A stretch of DNA of 5,755 nt from Ardenticatenales bacterium (GTDB lineage Bacteria > Chloroflexota > Anaerolineae > Promineifilales > UBA4811), in contig WSZX01000002.1 of the NCBI GenBank assembly GCA_013139935.1, positions 1 to 5,755 of the forward strand. The letters run 5' to 3'. Position numbers and translations under genes: made by a program. A model generated the notes under the pieces. The model did not search any database. It was not told the origin of the DNA and saw only the letters and a program-made list of their open reading frames with translations. This document shows, piece after piece, positions 1 to 5,627 of the stretch (the stretch's first letter is position 1; each line of letters begins with the position of its first letter).

Positions 1-1367
1 TTTTTCTTTGGACGTGGCTGACGATGGCGCCCGCCAAAACGCGGGCCGATCTCGGCCGCAATCCTGCGTGCCTCTTCCAAGAGACGCGGCTCGTCGATCG
101 TAAGCAGACGGTGGTCGCGCATGACCACCCGCCCTTCCACAATAACGGTCCTCACATCTGCCTTGTTGACCGCATAGACCAGGTGGGAGTAGATGTCATA
201 GAGCGGAACCAGATGGGGCTGCTCCATATCAATCATGATCAGGTCAGCCCGCCGTCCCACCACCAGGGAACCGACCAGATCCGCAAATCCCAGAGCATCC
301 GCCCCACCGCGCGTGGCCAGCCAAACGATGGTGCGGGCATCGGCCGCGGTGGGATCGCTGTTGACCAGCTTGTGCAGCAGGGCGGCCGAGCTGATCTCGC
401 CCCACATATTCAGGTCGTTGTTGCTGGCTGCTCCATCAGTTCCCAGGCCCATCCGCACCCCGGCCGCCAGCAGGTCCGGCAGTCGCGCGGCGCCCGAAGC
501 CAGCTTTAGATTGCTCTGCGGGCAGTGGGCTATCGCCGATCCCCGTGCCGCCAGCAGATCAATATCCTCATCGCTGAGATGAACGCCGTGAGCGATAACC
601 GTATTGCGGTCCAACACTCCCAGATCATCAAGGTAAAAGGGAGGCGTCCGGCCGGTCTTGGCCTGCGATTCGGCTACCTCGCTTGCCGTCTCGCAGGCGT
701 GAGTCAGTAGGATGGCGCCGTAGCGGTCAGCCAGTTCCTTGCAGCGGACCAGCAAATCGGCCGAAGCAGAAAAGGGGGCGTGGGGTTGGACGCTGGCACG
801 CACCAGCGGGTTGCCGGCCCATTTCTGCAGCATGTTTTCGGCGTATGCGAGCCCCGCGGCCGGAGTCTTGCAGTTGGGGCTTGGGAAATCCACCAGCGCC
901 TCACCCAGCACAGCACGGATGCCGGCCGTCTCCGCCGCCCGGCCGATGTCATCCTCGTAAAAGTACATGTCGGAAAAGAGGGTGGTTCCACCTCGAATCA
1001 TCTCGGCCGCCGCCAGCAGCGAACCCCAGTAGACCATCTCTGGATTGACCGCCCATGCCTCAGCCGGCCAGATAACCTCGCGAAGCCAGGTCTCCAGCGG
1101 CATATCGTCAGCCAATCCTCGGAACAACGTCATGGGGGCGTGGGTGTGGCAGTTGACAAGGCCCGGCATGACAGCATGACCTGCGGCGTCCAAGGTTTCG
1201 GCCGCCTGGTAGGCAGCGCCCACCTCGGCGGCCCGCCCGACCGCCAAGATTGCCCCGTCACGCACTACCACGGCCCCATCCTCGATCAAGGTCCAGTCGT
1301 CATCCATCGTGACAACCAATCCGCCGACGATGATCAGGTCGGCCACAGGCAGCTTATTCTCGCTCAT
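1..1367 (-). CDS. mtaD: MtaD-like amidohydrolase (5'-methylthioadenosine/S-adenosylhomocysteine deaminase family), 3' end cut by window edge
   Basis: Cytoplasmic metal-dependent hydrolase that by family deaminates adenosine-type thioethers (methylthioadenosine, S-adenosylhomocysteine) to the inosine forms, in purine/SAM by-product salvage. I translated 455 codons from ATG 1367 with no stop before base 1. The family is usually about 430-450 residues, so the stop should be just outside. Seen in order: N-terminal beta-sandwich part (residues 8-68); metal motif HTH (H74, H76) in NCHTHAPMTLFRGLADD; E103; H196 in PHAP; HACET with H223 (metal) and E226; H260 and H281; metal/catalytic D311 in GTDGAASNNDL; and the C-terminal strand GRRADLIMID (371-380) closing the composite domain. 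All expected catalytic positions are present, so the enzyme should be active. The start is supported by GGAGGGG six bases upstream. It is the last of three minus-strand genes, 76 nt after the thioesterase. A related specificity (another aminohydrolase or chlorohydrolase of this subgroup) cannot be excluded from sequence alone. Confidence 0.93.
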   Translation of the reverse strand, partial: MSENKLPVADLIIVGGLVVTMDDDWTLIEDGAVVVRDGAILAVGRAAEVGAAYQAAETLDAAGHAVMPGLVNCHTHAPMTLFRGLADDMPLETWLREVIWPAEAWAVNPEMVYWGSLLAAAEMIRGGTTLFSDMYFYEDDIGRAAETAGIRAVLGEALVDFPSPNCKTPAAGLAYAENMLQKWAGNPLVRASVQPHAPFSASADLLVRCKELADRYGAILLTHACETASEVAESQAKTGRTPPFYLDDLGVLDRNTVIAHGVHLSDEDIDLLAARGSAIAHCPQSNLKLASGAARLPDLLAAGVRMGLGTDGAASNNDLNMWGEISSAALLHKLVNSDPTAADARTIVWLATRGGADALGFADLVGSLVVGRRADLIMIDMEQPHLVPLYDIYSHLVYAVNKADVRTVIVEGRVVMRDHRLLTIDEPRLLEEARRIAAEIGPRFGGRHRQPRPKK

Positions 1368-1373
1368 CGCGCA

Positions 1374-1380
1374 CCCCTCC
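1374..1380 (-). promoter_or_regulatory. Ribosome binding site of the amidohydrolase
   Basis: GGAGGGG on the minus strand, six bases before ATG 1367. It is a strong Shine-Dalgarno match and fixes the start. It begins eight bases beyond the edge of repeat copy A, so the repeat ends just before the translation signal. Confidence 0.8.
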
Positions 1381-1387
1381 CATAGTA

Positions 1388-1475
1388 CTTTTTCAAGAAC
1401 AACTTGGGATTCTTGTGGCCGCGGAGTGCACTTGATTCACCATTCAAACCGGAAAGTTATTTCTTGGCAAGTGCA
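1388..1475 (-). repeat. Interspersed repeat, copy A
   Basis: About 87 bp, read on the minus strand from GCACTTG (1474) to GAAAAAG (1388). By hand alignment, 76 of 87 positions match copy C (5541-5627) without gaps. The first 43 bases match copy B with 7 mismatches, and the CCAAGTTGTTCTTGAA block near the end is shared by A and B. It contains an 8-bp inverted repeat (TGCACTTG at 1427-1434 against CAAGTGCA at 1468-1475) and a second stem (CAAGAA 1394-1399 against TTCTTG 1410-1415). It fills most of the thioesterase-amidohydrolase spacer and overlaps the thioesterase 3' end. Nature unknown: a small non-autonomous mobile element or a structured intergenic repeat. Confidence 0.85.
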
Positions 1476-1911
1476 AAGCGGGTTCGTAGCTGATGATAGC
1501 CTGTCGCCAGTCGTCGGGTAGGGAGGTAGACCGGCTTTGGGCATAGTCGTAGCATACCTGCACCGTGCGGCCGGTTGCGATCTCGCCTCGTTCTGTTTCC
1601 AACCGGTACTCAAAGTCAAAGCTCTTGTCCCCCAACCGGCCGACCCGGGTCCAGACCGTCACCGTTTCCCAGAGGAATGCGGGCGCTATGTAAGAGCAGG
1701 CCGCTGTGGCCACAACCATGCCGATGGCGTCGAATTCCCCATCCTGCCACAATCCCACCTCACGAATGTACGCTACTCGCGCCTGCTCCATGAAAGTAAA
1801 GTAGGTCACGTTGTTGAGATGGCGCTGGGCGTCAATGTCCGCATAACGAATGGGAATGGAGACCGAGAAACGAAAAGACGGGGAATCGACGGGTTGGGAG
1901 CGATGGTTCAT
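1444..1911 (-). CDS. Acyl-CoA thioesterase, 4-hydroxybenzoyl-CoA thioesterase (4HBT) hotdog family
   Basis: Probable cytoplasmic acyl-CoA thioesterase that hydrolyses an acyl-CoA to free acid and CoA; the acyl group is unknown. It has 155 residues, normal for a single-hotdog 4HBT/YbgC-like protein. The signature is at residues 21-48: IRYADIDAQRHLNNVTY followed by FMEQARVAYIREVG. D27 aligns with the catalytic Asp17 of Pseudomonas 4HBT. The strands at 63-120 (IGMVVATAACSYIAP, then GDKSFDFEYRLE and GRTVQVCYD) match the rest of the fold, and LPDDWRQAI (131-139) is the usual family end. The common D-x-x-G-H-x-N-N motif here has R in place of G (DAQRHLNN). The last residues, about ALHLPRNNFPV, and the TGA stop lie in or right beside repeat copy A, so the tail is probably repeat-derived. 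The reading frame is open upstream to 2211, but that part has no hotdog similarity and runs through repeat copy B. ATG 1911 with AAAGG seven bases before it is the likely start. Family is clear; substrate is not. Confidence 0.9.
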   Translation of the reverse strand: MNHRSQPVDSPSFRFSVSIPIRYADIDAQRHLNNVTYFTFMEQARVAYIREVGLWQDGEFDAIGMVVATAACSYIAPAFLWETVTVWTRVGRLGDKSFDFEYRLETERGEIATGRTVQVCYDYAQSRSTSLPDDWRQAIISYEPALHLPRNNFPV

Positions 1912-1918
1912 GGCTGGA

Positions 1919-1923
1919 CCTTT
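1919..1923 (-). promoter_or_regulatory. Ribosome binding site of the thioesterase
   Basis: AAAGG on the minus strand, seven bases before ATG 1911. It is a modest Shine-Dalgarno match. It decides for this start over the longer open frame to 2211, whose extra residues look like translated repeat and spacer DNA. Confidence 0.55.
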
Positions 1924-1942
1924 GATTGCGTGGATGGACGAT

Positions 1943-2034
1943 GCACAAAGCACTTGTTGAGAAATGACTTCCCGTTTTGAATGGTGATTCACGGCTAGAG
2001 CGCTCGCAAGAGGACCAAGTTGTTCTTGAACAAG
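1943..2034 (+). repeat. Interspersed repeat, copy B
   Basis: Plus-strand copy of the 87-bp family, in the 202-nt spacer between the lipoprotein and thioesterase genes. The core runs from GCACTTG (1950) to AACAAG (2034). The flank GCACAAA before it resembles GCACGAA before copy C. The head (to about 1992) and tail (CCAAGTTGTTCTTGAA, from about 2014) are well conserved. The middle differs from A and C: the CAAGTGCACTC block is replaced by a segment with the palindrome GAGCGCTC (1998-2005). The tail also forms TTGTTC-TT-GAACAA, a short hairpin. Copies A and B face outward on the two sides of the thioesterase gene. The spacer beyond the repeat (2035-2113) shows nothing recognisable and no convincing terminator. 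Confidence 0.8.
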
Positions 2035-2113
2035 ACCAAAGGACCCGATTATGGCGTCAACAAAACAGTCGCGCTGTGAGCCCAGTGCAATGAGAGTCTG
2101 GAAAACGGCCCTA

Positions 2114-4576
2114 CTACGACTCGCGGAAAGCACCGAATATCCACTGAAAGTAGCGAAACACGCCTGCTCCATCACCGTGGAGCGGGTGCTCCGGGTCCCA
2201 CAGACGCTCAAAGTTGAGAATCACCGTGTCGGCGTTGAATTCGGTCTGGTCGTGAAAGCGAACTCCCCTGCGCAGAGTAAAATCCCACACATCATTCGCT
2301 TCATTGACGCTCCATTCTATCGCCAATGCAGGAGTCAGCACAGTAGTAGCGGGCTCAAAGCCCACCAGAGTGTCAAAGAGCTGGTTGGTGACAGCAAAGG
2401 TTGCATCGTCCACTTGGTCCGTCGGATCCAGGGAGAGCGCGTGGCTGCTGACAGCATAGACAAGAGTGGTCATGACAGTCGTCCCGGTTATCGGCCCAAC
2501 CAGAGCCAGGGACTCGCGGCGAACGGGATTGGTCACCACTCCGGGCAGGTCCGCGAGAGCGATCAATGTCGAGCTGGCGTGGGCCAGAGGAGCAAAGATC
2601 ACCTTCTCTTTCAACAACTCGTTCACTTGGTCGTAAAGCTCCTGGCGGAGCGCCCGGTCGGTAGTGCGAGCGGCCTGCTCCAGCCGCTCTGCGATCTCGG
2701 GGAAGGGAGAGCCAAACTGCCGGTCGCCTCCCGCTCCGCCAAAGTGATAGTTGAGAAAGCCGATGGGGCCCGGATAGTCGGCCGACCAGCCGCTGAGGAA
2801 CAGGTCGAATTGGCCATCGGCCGACGCATCGGCAAACGTATCGGCATCAAGTAACTCGATCTCGACCGTAATGCTGCACTCGGCCAACTGCAACTGGATC
2901 GCCTCGGCGATCTGGCGCGGCTCGGGCAAATAGTCGGTGGGAGTGTCTGCCAGGCTCAAGGTCACTGTGAGCCCGCCGGTATAGCCGGCGGTGGCCAACA
3001 GCGACGCAGCCAAATCCGTATTGTGTTCATGCCAGAGCAGGCCGGGGGTAAAGCCAAAGGTATTGGAAGGGAGGAACTGCGTGGCGATGAGAGTACCGGA
3101 CGGATAGATCGATTCCACCAGATCACCCTGGTCAATACAGTGCGCCACAGCCTGGCGCACGCTCCGATCAGTGAACGGAGCTATGTCACGATTCATCCCC
3201 AGATAGGCAATGTTGATCGGGGTTCGCTCATAGACGGCGATCGTCTCGTCCTCTTCTTCCTCCAAGGCCTCTAGATCGTTGCGACCGAGGTTGTCCATCA
3301 GTTGCACGCGGCCTGCCTTGAGCAGCGCATAGCGCTCGGCCGCGTCCGGCACGGGCTGGATCACAACCGTGTCAACCTGCGGCCGTCCTCCCCAGTAGTT
3401 GATGTTGGCTGTCAGGGTGATCACCTGGCCCGGCATCCCCTCTGCCCACATGTAGGGTCCCGTCCCGACCGGGTTCAGGGCCAACTCCCCTCCCCCATCA
3501 AATCGGCGCAGGTTCTCGGGACTGTGGATGGCCAGCGCCGGGACCGCCATCTTGTAGTCGAAAAAGGGGTCCGGCCGGTTAAGCACAAACCGCACGGTAT
3601 AGTCATCCAGTTTCTCGATGCCCGCCACCAGGCAGGAGGCCGAAGCATCCTGCACAAACTCGGGCCGCTCGGCAAAAACGGGAGCAAAACCCCACGAGTG
3701 CACCAGCTCTTCCATCTTGCCGTTCGCGAGGAGTGTCTGGATGGCTCGATTGAGCACAGCCAGCAGTTCGTCCGCACCCCTGGGTACCGCTACATGAAAG
3801 CTGCGAGTCGCCAGCCACGCATCCCGATCGCTGCCGGCGGTTTCCCCAGTCCGCGGACCGGCCGGGAGGATGAACAGATCATCGGGATTGACGCTGAGGT
3901 AGCTGTCGACGACAGTGTGATGGGTAACCACAGCACCCACTTGACCGGCAATGAGCGCCTCGATCAGCTGTTCCGGGGTGTCATAGCGCCGAATGTTGGC
4001 GACCGACAGGCTCTGACCGGCATGCACGAGAGCCGGGTCGCCAGAAACCACAAATTCACCCCAGGAAAGGGGCTGCACGCCAACGACCGCCCGGGACAGA
4101 TCGCCCTGTTCCGCCAGCTCCTCGTTTCCGGCGAGCACGACCGCCACCTGCCCAACCTCGAAATACGGCTCGGTGAGTTCCACTAATTCGGAGGGAGCGT
4201 CGGCCGGCGTTATCGCTCCCAGCACAGCGTCAAAGCGGCCGGCAACCAGGTCCAGGAAAAGGGTGTCCCAACCAGAGGAGACAAGCTCATAGTCCAGGTC
4301 GGCTACCTCTGCAAGGGCGGCGATTAGATCCACTTCCAGCCCTACCGGTTCGCCATCGGCATCCATATCTATAAAGGGTGGAAACGCCGAGTCCACGCCG
4401 ATGACCAGCCGCTCCCGGTCCACTATGTGGATCTCGGGAAGGGGCGTCGGCTGCGCGGTGGGAGTTCTGGCGGGGGCGAGGGTCGGCTCCACCTCCCCCT
4501 CTTGGCGGCCGCAAGCGGCGAGCAGCAGAGTTAGGGCGAGCAGTGCGATGATGATGAACCTGCGTGATGCCCGCAT
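2114..4576 (-). CDS. Solute-binding lipoprotein: family 3 binding domain fused to a family 5 binding domain in permuted order
   Basis: Predicted lipid-anchored, extracytoplasmic ABC-type substrate-binding protein of 820 residues. A lipoprotein signal (MRASRRFIIIALLALTLLLAAC, seen as a basic start, hydrophobic core and lipobox LAAC) puts the lipidated Cys at 22, followed by a Pro/Thr-rich linker to about 50. Residues 55-297 form a family 3 (polar amino acid type) domain, from LVIGVDSAFPPF to NGKMEELVHSWGF. Residues about 313-695 match the later part of a family 5 (DppA/OppA-like) domain: LDDYTVRFVLNRPDPFF, LNPVGTGPY, NINYWGGRPQVDTVV, RSVRQAVAHCID, LFLSGWSADYPGP. Residues about 703-820 match the beginning of the same family: TLVYAVSSHALSLDP, VTNQLFDTLVGFEP, FTLRRGVRFHD, FNADTVILNFERLWDP. 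So family 5 is in C-then-N order, and the protein ends in FRES with two tandem TAG stops. ATG 4576 is chosen over an upstream in-frame GTG at 4675, which lies before the promoter. No permease or ATPase gene is in view; ligand unknown. Confidence 0.9.
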   Translation of the reverse strand: MRASRRFIIIALLALTLLLAACGRQEGEVEPTLAPARTPTAQPTPLPEIHIVDRERLVIGVDSAFPPFIDMDADGEPVGLEVDLIAALAEVADLDYELVSSGWDTLFLDLVAGRFDAVLGAITPADAPSELVELTEPYFEVGQVAVVLAGNEELAEQGDLSRAVVGVQPLSWGEFVVSGDPALVHAGQSLSVANIRRYDTPEQLIEALIAGQVGAVVTHHTVVDSYLSVNPDDLFILPAGPRTGETAGSDRDAWLATRSFHVAVPRGADELLAVLNRAIQTLLANGKMEELVHSWGFAPVFAERPEFVQDASASCLVAGIEKLDDYTVRFVLNRPDPFFDYKMAVPALAIHSPENLRRFDGGGELALNPVGTGPYMWAEGMPGQVITLTANINYWGGRPQVDTVVIQPVPDAAERYALLKAGRVQLMDNLGRNDLEALEEEEDETIAVYERTPINIAYLGMNRDIAPFTDRSVRQAVAHCIDQGDLVESIYPSGTLIATQFLPSNTFGFTPGLLWHEHNTDLAASLLATAGYTGGLTVTLSLADTPTDYLPEPRQIAEAIQLQLAECSITVEIELLDADTFADASADGQFDLFLSGWSADYPGPIGFLNYHFGGAGGDRQFGSPFPEIAERLEQAARTTDRALRQELYDQVNELLKEKVIFAPLAHASSTLIALADLPGVVTNPVRRESLALVGPITGTTVMTTLVYAVSSHALSLDPTDQVDDATFAVTNQLFDTLVGFEPATTVLTPALAIEWSVNEANDVWDFTLRRGVRFHDQTEFNADTVILNFERLWDPEHPLHGDGAGVFRYFQWIFGAFRES

Positions 4577-4581
4577 GCATG

Positions 4582-4586
4582 CCTCC
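4582..4586 (-). promoter_or_regulatory. Ribosome binding site of the solute-binding lipoprotein
   Basis: GGAGG on the minus strand, five bases before ATG 4576. Another ATG at 4580 is only one base from it and out of frame. The site, together with the lipoprotein signal starting right after, fixes the start. Confidence 0.8.
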
Positions 4587-4610
4587 GTTCGGACAATCTC
4601 CCTGGCCCGT

Positions 4611-4638
4611 ATTCTAACCGGGAAGCCTACCTGGTCAA
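4611..4638 (-). promoter_or_regulatory. Sigma70-type promoter of the solute-binding lipoprotein
   Basis: On the minus strand, TTGACC (4638-4633) and TAGAAT (4616-4611) are separated by 16 bases, each one base off the consensus -35 and -10 boxes. A transcript would start near 4604, leaving a leader of about 28 nt that holds the GGAGG site. No operator or riboswitch is visible. Predicted from sequence only. Confidence 0.65.
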
Positions 4639-4705
4639 CTGCCACAGACAGGGCTTCAGACAGTGGTTCGGACACAAACCATTATTGCGACCATGTCGAG
4701 GGATT

Positions 4706-4730
4706 GGGGGGGGTGTGCCAAGACACGTGC
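4706..4730 (+). repeat. G-run/GTGTGC motif, left copy of an inverted pair
   Basis: Eight G followed by TGTGCCAAGACACGTGC. Its inverted partner on the minus strand at 5367-5350 reads seven G followed by TGTGCAAAGTC, then CGTG. About 20 of 23 positions match with one gap. The pair encloses about 660 bp and could be the worn ends of a transposable element. No transposase remnant and no target-site duplication were seen. Confidence 0.5.
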
Positions 4731-4771
4731 AAGGTTCTCACGGAGACCGCCTTTTTATCACGGATACCACC

Positions 4772-4799
4772 AATTTCGCGAATTTCACGAATTCCCACT
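4772..4799. repeat. Short tandem repeat of AATTTCRCG
   Basis: AATTTCGCG, AATTTCACG and a shortened AATTCCCAC follow each other. This AT-rich, self-similar text continues the CACGGATACCACC segment before it and resembles degenerate intergenic repeat DNA rather than coding sequence. Function unknown. Confidence 0.45.
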
Positions 4800-4829
4800 T
4801 TTCTTTCGTGCGAATTGGGCATGCTCCCG

Positions 4830-4914
4830 ATTCCTGATTCTGTTTGAGAGACTTTTGGCAACGGCCGGCCGATCCCGATGATTGTTTGCCGGTGGAAATT
4901 CGAATTCCTGATTC
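4830..4914 (+). repeat. Direct repeat ATTCCTGATTC, two copies
   Basis: The 11-mer occurs at 4830-4840 and again at 4904-4914, 74 bases apart. The flanks differ except for a CGA or GA before each copy. It is short and may be chance or decayed repeat DNA. Confidence 0.4.
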
Positions 4915-5125
4915 AATTATCATTTCGGTTTCAGAGGAATGGCATGGCTCGTGGTTCGCGGCGAGTGGGATGAGGGTCCAGGGCCACCCATCCATTGTTT
5001 GCAGTGCGATGTGATTCATTGGCCTCATGTATTGTGATCCGGCAACCGGTCACCGCGGGTATGGCTCTTATTGTAGCACAAAAGTTCTATCCGTGGCAAG
5101 GTCCACGAGATGAAATATGCAAGGC

Positions 5126-5137
5126 GTGTGCAAAGTC
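5126..5137 (+). repeat. Internal copy of GTGTGCAAAGTC
   Basis: GTGTGCAAAGTC is identical over 12 bases to the inner part of the right-hand motif at 5361-5350 (opposite strand), but lacks the G run. It lies between the two G-run copies. Confidence 0.45.
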
Positions 5138-5309
5138 GTCCAGCTTCTTGAATAATGACCTTCCTGGCACAAGATGGGTAACAGATCCACCATCCGGTTT
5201 CCAGGGAGGCCACAATGGATTGTCAATAGCGCCGGCGAGGAGGGCAACTCCGTTTCTTCGTGAACAGCGTGTACGCGTGGCTATTGACATGAGGCCCTGA
5301 CCGATCAAC

Positions 5310-5339
5310 GATAGCGCAGCGGTATCCGCTATCCGCTGC
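5310..5339. repeat. Overlapping alternative hairpins around tandem TATCCGC
   Basis: Three stems compete for the same bases: GATAGCG (5310-5316) with CGCTATC (5327-5333); GCAGCGG (5316-5322) with CCGCTGC (5333-5339); and AGCGG (5318-5322) with CCGCT (5326-5330). They arise from tandem TATCCGC at 5323-5336 and its inverted partners. There is no T run after them on either strand, so this is not a typical terminator. Confidence 0.5.
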
Positions 5340-5349
5340 CTGTAACACG

Positions 5350-5367
5350 GACTTTGCACACCCCCCC
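5350..5367 (-). repeat. G-run/GTGTGC motif, right copy of an inverted pair
   Basis: On the minus strand this reads seven G then TGTGCAAAGTC. It is the inverted partner of 4706-4730 and shares 12 bases with the internal copy at 5126-5137. The sequence outside (after 5367) does not repeat the sequence before 4706, so no target duplication supports recent insertion. Confidence 0.5.
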
Positions 5368-5531
5368 GCTTGCCTGTTTTGGACGGCCAGCAGGCGAAAA
5401 ATGACGATTGTCCGAATTCTGGCCTGAACATCAGTCACAGGGAGAGGGGGTTGAACAAGGGGCTGCGGCGACGGGAGTGAGAGGCAGAGGGTGGGCTCTT
5501 GCTGAATGGTCAGACATGACCTATAATCAGC

Positions 5532-5627
5532 GCACGAAACGCACTTGATAAGAAGTGGCTTTCCGTTTTGGATGGTGAATCAGGTGCACTCTGCGGCCAC
5601 AAGAATGCCAAGTTGTTGTTGAAAAAG
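5532..5627 (+). repeat. Interspersed repeat, copy C
   Basis: Plus-strand copy of the family seen at 1388-1475 and 1943-2034; the core is 5541-5627. It matches copy A at 76 of 87 positions without gaps, including the run ATGGTGAATCA, GTGCACTC and GCGGCCACAAGAAT. The inverted repeat of copy A is kept as GCACTTG (5541-5547) and CAGGTGC (5581-5587), where the one difference would still allow a G-U pair in RNA. In copy C the TGA that ends the reading frame in A and B is TGG. No gene is recognisable on either side. Confidence 0.85.

Noticed and set aside
24..509. Plus-strand open frames across 24-1521 and 2051-4186
   Set aside because: They are antisense shadows of the amidohydrolase, thioesterase and lipoprotein genes, whose family motifs are unmistakable on the minus strand.
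1394..1415. Hairpin CAAGAA/TTCTTG in repeat A as a terminator between thioesterase and amidohydrolase
   Set aside because: The stem is AT-rich and short, and on the transcribed strand it is followed by an A run, not a T run.
1912..2211. Longer thioesterase reading frame starting near 2211
   Set aside because: The added 100 residues have no hotdog similarity, run through repeat copy B and overlap the 3' end of the lipoprotein gene. ATG 1911 has a ribosome binding site and gives the normal family length.
4577..4675. In-frame GTG start at 4675 for the lipoprotein (33 extra residues)
   Set aside because: It lies upstream of the predicted promoter, and a lipoprotein signal with Cys at 55 after a non-hydrophobic lead would be abnormal. 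ATG 4576 follows GGAGG directly.
5087..5431. Overlapping short open frames of 60-115 codons on both strands between 4738 and 5438
   Set aside because: They overlap each other, pass through hairpins and repeats, and have no motif or clear start signal.
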